In this document: piece by piece, positions 16,104-23,690 of the stretch
Position numbering within the stretch: the first letter of the stretch is position 1
Layout: every line of letters begins with the position of its first letter
Source: Colimorpha sp964483145
GTDB taxonomy: Bacteria > Bacteroidota > Bacteroidia > Bacteroidales > P3
Direction: 5' to 3'
Length of the DNA stretch: 23,767 nt
NCBI GenBank assembly: GCA_964483145.1
Contig: CAZAAK010000033.1
Location: 1-23,767, forward strand
Program-made: the position numbers and the translations under genes
The notes under the pieces: generated by a model
Databases searched by the model: none
What the model was told of the DNA's origin: nothing
What the model saw: only the letters and a program-made list of their open reading frames with translations

Positions 16104-17870
16104 TTAAAATCCAATGCGTTTCGGTATATCAGCTGTTTCTCTATTCATCTCTGCCCTTATTTGCTCATATCTAGCCAGCTCGCTATCCGAAATGGACTGA
16201 TTTGTCTTGCCAATGGTCTCAACCAACATACTCATGGTTATTCGGCCACGGGCTTTCAATGCTACCCGCGCTGCATTGTTCACAATCAGTTGTATATCGG
16301 CCGACACATAGTTGTTTGTCATATCGGCAAGCTTGCCATAATCTATTCCAAAGTCGTACGGACGTTTTTCAAGATACAGCCTAAACAATGCCTCCCGTGC
16401 CGCTTTGTCCGGCACACCTATGTAGTATTTCTTTTCCAGCCGGCCTGCACGGAGCGCTGCTGAGTCCAGCACTTCAGGCTTGTTCGTGGCCCCGATGATA
16501 AAAATACCCTTCTCTCCAGGCCTGTCCATTTGGGCAAGGAACTCGTTTGTTCCGGACATGCCCTTATCTTCAGCCAAAGCACGATCTTTCAGCAAGTCGT
16601 CCAACTCGTCAATAAATATTATGGTAGGAGCATTATCCTCGGCCTCTTTGAACATTGCCGCTATGTTTTCTTGCGTGGCATTTATCCATTTACTCTTTAG
16701 CGTAGCTGGTGTAACTTGCTTAAAATTAAAGCCAACCTCTTCGGCAAAGTGCTTGGCAAAGAACGTCTTTCCACAACCCGGAGGGCCATAGAGCAACATC
16801 CCATTGGGTATGCTAACCCCATACCGATTGTACTCCTCTGGATTGTGCAAAGGTTCTATTACCTCTTCCATCATCTGCCGCTTCAATTCATCCATACCCG
16901 CAATGGCCGAAAAGCCGGGGCCCTCAACTTTCGTCAAGAACGAAGTTTCGCCCTTCTTCTCTTTTTCCCCCTCTTCAATCTTGATTTTCCGCCGCGTATC
17001 ACAACGTTCCACCTTTATCTCCCCATCAATTGCCTGTATGAACTCCTTTGCCGTCTGAAAACGGTCTTCCACATCATAGCTCAAAGCTTTGCAAATGCAG
17101 TTGATGAATTGTTCGTCTAGCTCAAATATATCTGTCGTGGGAAGATTCAAGGGCTTTTCTCTCTCCGCTAAGATGCATTCCACCACATCGCCCTTAACTC
17201 TCGACATATCCACAAACCACGGCAGCCTCCCATACAACAATTGGTACATCATAGCGCCTACTGAATACAAATCCGACTGTACCTGACACACTCCAGAAAA
17301 TCTTTCTGGGGCTAGATAGAACGGGTTCATCTCTTTCAAATCAGGCTTTTCCGGCATCTGGCTTAGGAATCGAGCGTGGCCAAAGTCTATCAACTTCAAG
17401 TCCTCCAACCCTCCTACTAGATTGAGCATAACATTTTGTATTGTCACCTCACCATGTACTATTGGATTGCTCTGGCTGTACAAAAAATCCAAAGCCGACA
17501 ACACCGATTTTGCAATCCGCTTTATGTCGTAGACGCTGATGCTGTCGTTGCGCATGGTCCTTTGCGCAAGGGTTTCTCCGCTAACAAACTCCGTCACAAG
17601 GTAGGTGCGCTGGCCACCGCCAACCATTATGCTCCCCGAGTCGATGTATTTGCACAAATTGCGATGGTTGAGGCATTTCGAAATCTCAACCTCCACTATG
17701 TGACCATTATCATCAACCTGACTTCTGCCAAGTTTGGCGCAATTGATAAGCTTTAGAAAACGAGTCTTTCCATCCGGACCTTTCACGCGGTAAGTCTCGG
17801 CACAAAGGCCTTCCTTGTGCTGAAAGACTACTGTATATTGGCCGATTTTGTCTTTCTTGTTGTACAACAT
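16104..17870 (-). CDS. fusion of degenerate protein kinase and AAA+ ATPase
   Basis: A 588-residue two-domain protein. Residues about 10-282 form a eukaryotic-type Ser/Thr kinase fold: a single-glycine P-loop region (HKEGLCAETYRV), the ATP lysine Lys40, Asp162-Phe-Gly and Ala187-Pro-Glu. The catalytic loop is altered: HRD is H139-G-E141 and the usual Lys is Thr143, while Asn146 remains, so catalysis is probably weak or lost. After a charged linker (about 290-310) comes a classic-clade AAA+ domain (about 315-560) with Walker A GPPGCGKT (Lys368), Walker B FIDEL (Asp421, Glu422), sensor-1 Asn463 and arginine fingers Arg474/Arg477, all intact. No membrane segment. Likely an unfoldase or remodeller gated by a kinase-like sensor and working with the Hsp70 encoded upstream. 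Confidence 0.9.
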   Translation of the reverse strand: MLYNKKDKIGQYTVVFQHKEGLCAETYRVKGPDGKTRFLKLINCAKLGRSQVDDNGHIVEVEISKCLNHRNLCKYIDSGSIMVGGGQRTYLVTEFVSGETLAQRTMRNDSISVYDIKRIAKSVLSALDFLYSQSNPIVHGEVTIQNVMLNLVGGLEDLKLIDFGHARFLSQMPEKPDLKEMNPFYLAPERFSGVCQVQSDLYSVGAMMYQLLYGRLPWFVDMSRVKGDVVECILAEREKPLNLPTTDIFELDEQFINCICKALSYDVEDRFQTAKEFIQAIDGEIKVERCDTRRKIKIEEGEKEKKGETSFLTKVEGPGFSAIAGMDELKRQMMEEVIEPLHNPEEYNRYGVSIPNGMLLYGPPGCGKTFFAKHFAEEVGFNFKQVTPATLKSKWINATQENIAAMFKEAEDNAPTIIFIDELDDLLKDRALAEDKGMSGTNEFLAQMDRPGEKGIFIIGATNKPEVLDSAALRAGRLEKKYYIGVPDKAAREALFRLYLEKRPYDFGIDYGKLADMTNNYVSADIQLIVNNAARVALKARGRITMSMLVETIGKTNQSISDSELARYEQIRAEMNRETADIPKRIGF

Positions 17871-17895
17871 ATCCGATTGCCTTTGTGGTTGGAAT

Positions 17896-17932
17896 CATTC
17901 CGCCTTTGGTATTTTGTATCAAAGGCGGAATG
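17896..17932 (-). promoter_or_regulatory. intercistronic hairpin between Hsp70 and kinase-AAA genes
   Basis: Perfect 13-bp stem CATTCCGCCTTTG / CAAAGGCGGAATG with an 11-base loop, in the 69-bp gap. On the operon strand it starts 8 bases after the Hsp70 stop and has no U-tract behind it, so it looks like an mRNA-stabilising or attenuating element rather than a full terminator. Confidence 0.6.
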
Positions 17933-17939
17933 GTTTTAT

Positions 17940-20429
17940 TTATTTAAGCAGGCCGTTGGCATTATCCTTCTCGTCGTCGGGTAACAAGTCAATTAGGCTG
18001 CAAACTATAGGGTGCAAAACCTCCACAGTGGGGTTGTCTGCAATTGCCTCCATGCCGCGGTTCAGCAATTGGCGGGTGCGACCAGGGTCGGTCCACCCTA
18101 CTGCATCAAACCTGTCATTGTAGCGTTCAATCCAGCCGACACATTGATATAGAAGTGTTAGGTGTACAAATAAATGAACGATTTGATCCAACGTCTCCCG
18201 CCCCATCTTGGCATCCCTACTACCAATAACCTGATCGGTCTGGCGACGTAGCTGCTCCACAGCTTGGGCTGTCTTGGCGTCTCCTAGATCATTTTGCGCC
18301 TTTTCAAGCCGATCGAACTCTCTGCGCAGGTCTGCCTCAACCCGGCTCCACTCCCTGGCATCGTCCCGGTCTTCTATCTCGCGGAGAACCTCTTTGAGAT
18401 GTTGCAGCACAGCCTTCTTCTCCGAACTTTTGGCTGCCTCGTCCTTCACTGCATCCAATTTCTGCTGCAGCGCACCAACATCAATACCATCCTTACCCAA
18501 ACGGGTCAAGCTACGTTTGGCCTCTATCAAGCCTTTATCCACAACTTGGCTGGCGTCTTCTATCGACTGTTTGCGGCTCGTGTCGAGTTGTTTCTCTACT
18601 GTGGTGTCGGTTGCTAGGAAATGCACTTCTAGCGTCATCTGTTCCGAGGTGTCGACCTTTAACGTAACATCCACCGCCGAATTCTCGGCAATCAGTGCAT
18701 CCACATCCTCTCCTGTAATAACCACATCCGCAACATACTCATACAACGAAGCACTCCTCCCCTCTGCCTCTTTAAAGTCATCGGTTTGGTATACTGAGAT
18801 TTTCAGTTCATCTCCCTCTACCCCAGGGCGAAGCCTGCTTGTTGTCTTAAGGTCGTTGACCACGCCTACGGCAGGCACCGGTTTGTTCTTCTCAAGCCCT
18901 TTTGCCATCCGGAAGACGGGGCGTTTCTTAACATCGCTCCATGTGGCAATGCCAATATTGTACGGAAGTGGAGCAGCCCCGACTTTTGAACCTTGAATGA
19001 TGGTAATCTCTTGAGGGAAGCACGGCACCCTGTTCCCCTGCTCGTCGTATGCTACAATGGCAAACGAGTTGGGCTTCGACTCCAATAGGTTTACCTCTAT
19101 TACATTTCCTGTGGCATCAACTTCCACCTTGCCGCTCGACCAAGCCTTGTCGCTCCTTACAAACTCCACCAGCACTTTGGCGTATTGGCCCCCGGCTGCA
19201 AGCTTTGCACTTACCCATTCCGTCTGCTCTACCGAAGTGGATTCGTAGCTTACCTCCAACTTAACGTCCCCAGCAATCTCCTTCTCGTCAACAACCGCAT
19301 CTATGGTCGAGGCATACAATGCCGCGCCAGTTGCCACCGCTGTCATCGGATCGATGGAAGTGTCCACGTTCGGGGTAACCTGCTCCCTAAGCATCTGGCG
19401 AACCAACGGCGAATGCGTTGGACCACCAACAAGGATAAGCTTGCTTATTTGGGAACCGCTGAGGTTGTTGCGCTGCAAAAGCTTCTTGCAGATGTCCACT
19501 GCCTTCTGAAAGTACGGGCGCATCACTTCAAACACTTGTGCCTGCGTCAAGGTCAGGTCCAGCTCTATCTCCTCGCCATCCTCATCTTCGCCAAGGTCGC
19601 CCAAGTTGGATACAATATCCTCATGGTCCTTGAACAAGAGCTGATTCTTTGCTTCCTCAGCATATGTTTTCATGGCATCGCGTAGCACATCCTTCTTCTC
19701 TGCATCCTGCAAATAGCCGTCCACCGCATAGTTTTCTTGCAGATACGGTATGATGATATTGTCAACAATGGCATAGTCCAAGTTTTTACCACCAAGGTAG
19801 TTGTCCCCTTCGGTGTCGAAAACCTGCATAATGCCATCCTCCACCTTTAGCAAGGCCGCATCAAAAGTCCCTCCGCCAAAGTCAAAGACCATCCACAAAC
19901 CGTTCTTTTCTTCAGTGGAAAGGCCGTAGGCCATTGAGGCTGCGATTGGCTCTTGCAACAGTTCGCAATGCCTAAAACCCGCCATCTTTGCAGCCTCAAG
20001 GGTAGCAGTCTTTTGATTGACGGTGAACTTAGCAGGAACTGTGATGACAACCGAGCCAAAGGTCTCGTCCGTAACAAACGACTTTAGGGTCTTCAGTACT
20101 TCCGCCGACAACTCCTCCGACGAAAAACTTTTGTTCAGGTTACTACATTGATATTGCGTATCCGTTGCCATAGTTCGTTTGAACTCAACGTATGTATTAG
20201 AAGCCTCTTTATGCCACGACTTTGTGGCACGGCGCTTGTCTTGCTTCATCGTGTTATACGCCCCGTCGCCCACTCTTATCGAACCTTTTTTGTTCACCGA
20301 TACGCACGAGGGCATCGTATCTTTCAGCACGTCTGTTTTGATTGTAACAGGCTCGCCCTTTTCCATGCGGCAAATTGCCGAATTTGTTGTCCCAAGGTCT
20401 ATGCCATAGTCTATTTTGTTTCTTGCCAT
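17940..20429 (-). CDS. divergent Hsp70 family chaperone
   Basis: An 829-residue Hsp70, longer than DnaK (about 640). The nucleotide-binding domain (1 to about 380) is intact: DYGIDLGTTNSAI, Lys84-Arg85 at the place of the catalytic DnaK Lys70, the FDFGGGTFD phosphate loop (182-190) and LVGGPTHSPLVR (333-344). Between it and the substrate domain there is an extra beta-rich segment of about 100 residues (390-485). A recognisable but divergent substrate-binding beta domain follows (about 488-605: NIGIATW, NKPVPA, ISVYQ). A long helical tail (612-829) replaces the lid and ends without EEVD. No membrane segment, so cytoplasmic. It starts 17 bp after the GrpE-like gene. This is not the housekeeping DnaK. 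Confidence 0.93.
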   Translation of the reverse strand: MARNKIDYGIDLGTTNSAICRMEKGEPVTIKTDVLKDTMPSCVSVNKKGSIRVGDGAYNTMKQDKRRATKSWHKEASNTYVEFKRTMATDTQYQCSNLNKSFSSEELSAEVLKTLKSFVTDETFGSVVITVPAKFTVNQKTATLEAAKMAGFRHCELLQEPIAASMAYGLSTEEKNGLWMVFDFGGGTFDAALLKVEDGIMQVFDTEGDNYLGGKNLDYAIVDNIIIPYLQENYAVDGYLQDAEKKDVLRDAMKTYAEEAKNQLLFKDHEDIVSNLGDLGEDEDGEEIELDLTLTQAQVFEVMRPYFQKAVDICKKLLQRNNLSGSQISKLILVGGPTHSPLVRQMLREQVTPNVDTSIDPMTAVATGAALYASTIDAVVDEKEIAGDVKLEVSYESTSVEQTEWVSAKLAAGGQYAKVLVEFVRSDKAWSSGKVEVDATGNVIEVNLLESKPNSFAIVAYDEQGNRVPCFPQEITIIQGSKVGAAPLPYNIGIATWSDVKKRPVFRMAKGLEKNKPVPAVGVVNDLKTTSRLRPGVEGDELKISVYQTDDFKEAEGRSASLYEYVADVVITGEDVDALIAENSAVDVTLKVDTSEQMTLEVHFLATDTTVEKQLDTSRKQSIEDASQVVDKGLIEAKRSLTRLGKDGIDVGALQQKLDAVKDEAAKSSEKKAVLQHLKEVLREIEDRDDAREWSRVEADLRREFDRLEKAQNDLGDAKTAQAVEQLRRQTDQVIGSRDAKMGRETLDQIVHLFVHLTLLYQCVGWIERYNDRFDAVGWTDPGRTRQLLNRGMEAIADNPTVEVLHPIVCSLIDLLPDDEKDNANGLLK

Positions 20430-20446
20430 ATTGCTTTTGTTTAGAT

Positions 20447-21388
20447 TTAAATGTTCTGACTAACTGTTATTTGGGCTGCTTGTATCATCTGCCCGTTGTA
20501 ATTAACTTGCGGCTTTGTTATGCCTGTTATGATTTGTTTGCCTTCCTCCACGCTTTCATCCGCCACAAAATTGGCCGTCACCTTCATCCCATCGTTATAG
20601 GGCTTCCCAAGCATGTCTACTATTTCGTAGCCATTGGCTTTAAAGTTGTCCTTGATGCGCTCCACGGCTTTTGCCAGCTGCTTGTATCCTTTAACCGAAG
20701 GGTCCATGCGCGACATATTCAGCTCTATCCGAGCAATCTCATCAGCAACCTTCAATGTAAGCGAATGGTCCACCTTGCCATCGGGGGCCGTCTGCGAAGC
20801 CGCAACAGGCTGATTACCCAATATTTCAACTAATTTGTTATCTAGCCGTATTACCTCTTCCTGCATCTTTTCCTGCGCCTTGCTGATGCGCTCCTGCGCC
20901 TCTTTTAGCGAAGATTGAGCCTCGCGCACATCGTCAATCGATTGCGAGCCCCGCCTGTATTTACTGCGGAATGCCCACACAACAGCCCCAATGGCTGCCA
21001 ATAGCGCTACTATTCCGCATGCGCCCCACCACGTGCGGGACGAGATTTTCTCTTCCGTTTCCCTGACCTTTCCGTTGGTTAGGCCAATGCTGTCCATTAC
21101 GGCTTTGCGGCCTTCCAAAAGGTTACTACACTCTCTCTGCAAACTGTCTATCCTGCAGTCCAGCCGTGCGCGCTCTCCTTCCAACTCCGATATTCGCCTT
21201 TCGGCTTTCTTGTTCCTTGATGAAAGGTAGTCTACATCCTTTCTAAGGCGGTTCTGCACCGCCTTCATTGCCTCAACCTCAGCCTTTGTTGGTGCATCCT
21301 CCCCGACATAGGCCTCCGCACGTGCCGAACCAAACCCCAACCCTATCAAAAGGGTGACAACGACCAGTAAATAATGTTTTATATTCAT
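20447..21388 (-). CDS. membrane-anchored coiled-coil protein with GrpE-like head
   Basis: A 313-residue protein: signal peptide 1-24 (cut after GSARA), a periplasmic coiled coil (about 35-115), one membrane segment (about 120-140) followed by positive RSKYRR, a second coiled coil in the cytoplasm (about 150-190), and a C-terminal domain (about 208-313). That domain follows the order seen in the GrpE head: a helical pair, then GYEIVDMLGKPYNDGMKV, a variable loop, and a closing ITKPQVNYNGQMIQAAQITVS, as in GrpE where a GEPFDP-type strand leads to a final NGRVIRPA-VVV strand. It lies directly upstream of Hsp70. I infer a membrane-tethered nucleotide exchange factor; the GrpE resemblance is by eye and needs a structure comparison. 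Confidence 0.75.
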   Translation of the reverse strand: MNIKHYLLVVVTLLIGLGFGSARAEAYVGEDAPTKAEVEAMKAVQNRLRKDVDYLSSRNKKAERRISELEGERARLDCRIDSLQRECSNLLEGRKAVMDSIGLTNGKVRETEEKISSRTWWGACGIVALLAAIGAVVWAFRSKYRRGSQSIDDVREAQSSLKEAQERISKAQEKMQEEVIRLDNKLVEILGNQPVAASQTAPDGKVDHSLTLKVADEIARIELNMSRMDPSVKGYKQLAKAVERIKDNFKANGYEIVDMLGKPYNDGMKVTANFVADESVEEGKQIITGITKPQVNYNGQMIQAAQITVSQNI

Positions 21389-21415
21389 ATGTATTTTATA
21401 TTGAATTATAGATTG

Positions 21416-21637
21416 TCAATTATAAATATCAAAAAGAATTCCGATAAAAGCGCCTATTCCTACAGAAACTGCATAAATAGCAACCATAATTACAATTTTC
21501 CAAAAGCCACCGATATCCCAAACACCAATAATAGGTACTAGTAACGACAATATTATACAACCACCCAACTCACCAATACCAACTCCTATTTCGACTGGTT
21601 CGCCATCGGCAATTCCATGTCCGATAAAAAATCCCAA
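21416..21637 (-). CDS. small glycine-rich membrane protein, start uncertain
   Basis: Encodes about 73 residues with two hydrophobic segments and many glycines (IGVGIGELGG, then IILSLLVPIIGV and IVIMVAIYAVSVGIGAFIGILF), which looks like a real membrane protein. There is no ATG: the frame could begin at TTG (21637), or further upstream, where the glycine-rich pattern continues (GTAIGGASLG) up to and into the 3' end of the preceding gene, in a different frame. It may be a separate gene with a rare start, or the lost tail of the upstream gene after a frameshift. It lies inside the Hsp70 operon, 27 bp before the GrpE-like gene. I do not recognise the family. Confidence 0.55.
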   Translation of the reverse strand: MGFFIGHGIADGEPVEIGVGIGELGGCIILSLLVPIIGVWDIGGFWKIVIMVAIYAVSVGIGAFIGILFDIYN

Positions 21638-21671
21638 GCTGGCTCCCCCAATAGCTGTACCACAGTTAAAT

Positions 21672-22955
21672 TTACCAAATAATATGCAAAAAAAGAACTA
21701 CACCGACAATTATGCAGATTATAAAGATGAGTCCTGAGTAGTCTCTTGAACTCGATCTTGGCGCACTTGACGACCTCGGGCTTACTGGGCGGCTACTTGT
21801 ACTTGACGATGCAGGGCGTGCCGAACTCGAGCTTGGCGCACTTGACGGCCTCGGGCTTACTGGACTACTGTACGTTCTTGTCGACACACCAAACTTATCG
21901 CATAAATCCTTCAGATCGGAACGGCACTTATTATACCTTCCGTTTCTATAATCGCTCTCCATATCAAAACTGTCCATTATAAGAGTAGCTTTCCAGGCCT
22001 CTTCCAATGTTCCCTTTATCACATTAATAATCAACCCTCTTAGATAATTTTCCAACTCTTTTGGATAATCTTGCGCTTTATTCACTTCGGCAATAAGGTT
22101 ACCAAGCGCATTGTCAACCACTAGCGTGGAAATCTTCAGGTAATAGCTGTTGGTGCTTCCCAATTGGGCCTTCATCTTTGCCAAATAGGGTTTGGTGTTG
22201 TTGAGCAGCGTAACCGAATGGCAAATTTCGTCGGGGAGATTGCCGAATTTCTGCAACTCGTCACGGATGGCTCTGTCTTCCGCCTGCACCTCTTGCGGTG
22301 GAAGCGAGGCTATTATCCCAGCCAGTATATCCACATTCTCCTTGCACCTGTCCTTTGCCATCTTGCCAACAACAACAGAAAGAGCATATTTCTGCAGCGT
22401 CATTGCCCTTCGTGCCGCATCCTGTGCCTCGAAGCCATTGAAGTAATCGATGCCACATTGCAAGATTTCCAACCCAACCTTGTCGGCAATCATCTGATAC
22501 TGTACGCCCTCGGCCGCAGTCAGGGCCTTGAGTTGCGAGAGGTCGGCTTTCGTGTCGCTCATCAGCTTCCGGCCAGCGTTGTAACGCACGGTAATGCTCT
22601 TGCCCCGGCTAGTCTTGCATTCCTCCACTGCCGCTGCAATCTTGTCAACAAGCGGCTTTATGCTCCGGTTGCCAACGTACGCTTTCCACTGTGGGTTCTT
22701 AATCCACCCAAGGAGCTCCATCGAACCGCATTCGGCTTGCATCGCATCCAAAAAGTCGTGCCAAAGATTCTCTGCCGTAGCCAATGCATTGTCGCCCAAC
22801 ACCATCTTGGCAAATTCATCGCCAAAGGACGAGTAGAGCCTCTCGGCATAGCCCACGGCTTCACCCATCTTACCATTGATTAGGGAGCATACAAGCAAAC
22901 CTTGTAGCGACGAGGCGTTGGACTTCTTGCCCCATATTTCCATTGCCCCGCTCAT
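21672..22955 (-). pseudogene. C-terminal part of J-like membrane co-chaperone, cut off by TAG
   Basis: 427 residues from the first downstream ATG, in the same frame as the J-like fragment at 23013-23252 and joined to it by 19 open codons; together they would make a 526-residue protein interrupted only at codon 80. The body is helical and resembles a repeat-type scaffold (MEIWGKKSNASSLQGLLV, then many helix pairs; about 1-350). It ends with a Ser/Pro-rich linker containing a near-perfect duplication and a C-terminal membrane anchor (GLIFIICIIVGVVLFLHIIW), so the bulk faces the cytoplasm. The ATG at 22955 has an AAGGA eight to twelve bases upstream, so the fragment could still be made alone. 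Function inferred only from neighbours. Confidence 0.8.
21749..21863. repeat. two 40-bp direct repeats, 75 bp apart
   Basis: Copies at 21749-21788 and 21824-21863 match at 38 of 40 positions. They encode the Ser/Pro-rich linker before the C-terminal membrane anchor (SPRPSSAPSSSS and SPRSSSAPRSSS), a 25-residue period that could change in copy number. Confidence 0.85.
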
Positions 22956-23012
22956 GTCGTCCTTCGTCAGCTTAGCACATGCAATCTCATCAATCCGGGT
23001 GCATTTTGCGAA

Positions 23013-23252
23013 CTAGAACTGCGCGTACTTCAACTGCTCGGCGGGGAGCGCAAGCTTCGAAACCGCAGCCGCCACGCCCGCCTCAGTGCGCTGAACATTT
23101 GGCAATATACCATTCAAATCCAATGGAAAAGCCACTGCTTTCCCCACATTCAGGAATGCTTTTATCTTGCCTTGATTGGCAACCACCTCCTTTTGCGGGG
23201 AGGTTGTGTAAACGCCCAGTAGGCGATACGGATTGTTGTTGATTATCTCCAT
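23013..23252 (-). pseudogene. N-terminal J-domain-like fragment ending at in-frame TAG
   Basis: First gene of the Hsp70 operon. Its 79 residues open with MEIINNNPYRLLGVYTTSP, the NPYxLLGV pattern that starts J domains and J-like domains, but the HPD tripeptide needed to stimulate Hsp70 is absent; PLDLNG occupies a comparable loop. It stops after LKYAQF at a TAG (23015-23013). The next bases in the same frame stay open (FAKCTRIDEIA...) and run straight into the ORF beginning at 22955. Homologous Bacteroidetes proteins, as I recall them, have YAQFWF here, so TAG most simply replaces a Trp TGG codon. Thus this is probably a recent pseudogene, a sequencing error or a read-through site. Confidence 0.75.
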
Positions 23253-23392
23253 TCTAAACCAATCTTAAGTTCAAGTAACCAATGCCTTTGTGCGCCTGTT
23301 GCTTGTTTTGTCTGTTTGTCATTCCACCCACCTTAGCTTGCCTCGAGCAGGACTCGCCTGCCCGATGAGCCGCCTTGCCATCTTTTGCGGTG

Positions 23393-23423
23393 CAAAAATA
23401 CAAAATATTTCCAATCTAGCAAG
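23393..23423 (-). promoter_or_regulatory. promoter of the Hsp70 operon
   Basis: Minus-strand TATTTTTG (23400-23393) matches the -7 consensus TAnnTTTG; 19 bases upstream lies CTTG (23423-23420) as the -33 TTG. The leader to the first ATG is about 135 nt. The 21 bases at 23391-23411 are 20/21 identical to the marC promoter at 5740-5760. Confidence 0.65.
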
Positions 23424-23536
23424 ATTTTATTTGCATTAATTTGCTGATGAATTTTTTTAGGGGGGGGGTAATTTATTGATTGTAAATTTAAATTTATAAA
23501 TGAAATTGCATGCATTTTTTTCGTTATTTTGTGAGG

Positions 23537-23690
23537 TAATCAACCCAGACTGGAGCTCCGGAAACCGATACCTCGGGGTGGGTGACTGATGCTTTTTTGT
23601 TAAAGGAACACCTCTTTCGCTCTAGCTTCTGCAAAAAAATTCAACCCATGTTGCATCGCGCGGGCAGTTTCACCCGCGCGGGCTTTTTGC
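23537..23690 (+). ncRNA. possible small structured RNA, identity unknown
   Basis: On the plus strand, ATCA+ACCCA (23539-23547) pairs with TGGGT (23579-23583) and TGAT (23587-23590) across a GAC bulge; inside are two 4-bp hairpins, CTGG-AGCT-CCGG (23550-23561) and CCGA-TACC-TCGG (23565-23576). This three-way junction is followed at once by GCTTTTTT. A promoter-like TATTTTG stands at 23525-23531, one T short of consensus. A strong terminator ends the stretch. I match it to no known RNA family. Divergent from the Hsp70 operon. Confidence 0.35.
23657..23687 (+). terminator. strong intrinsic terminator, plus strand
   Basis: CGCGCGGG (23657-23664) and CCCGCGCG (23673-23680) form a perfect 8-bp GC stem with an 8-base loop, followed by GGCTTTTT. 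No plus-strand protein gene precedes it, which implies a plus-strand transcript starting within the preceding few hundred bases. Confidence 0.8.

Noticed and set aside
23013..23015. Genome-wide reassignment of TAG
   Set aside because: Genes ending at 1114 (minus) and 6488 (plus) use TAG as their natural stop at the normal family length.
23333..23515. 60-residue minus-strand ORF
   Set aside because: It covers the operon promoter and A/T-rich, poly-G DNA; composition explains the open frame.
23539..23592. Hammerhead-like words (GAAAC and CTGATG)
   Set aside because: The core reads CTGATGC instead of CUGAUGA and no UH cleavage site follows the stem after GAAA, so it is not a hammerhead ribozyme.
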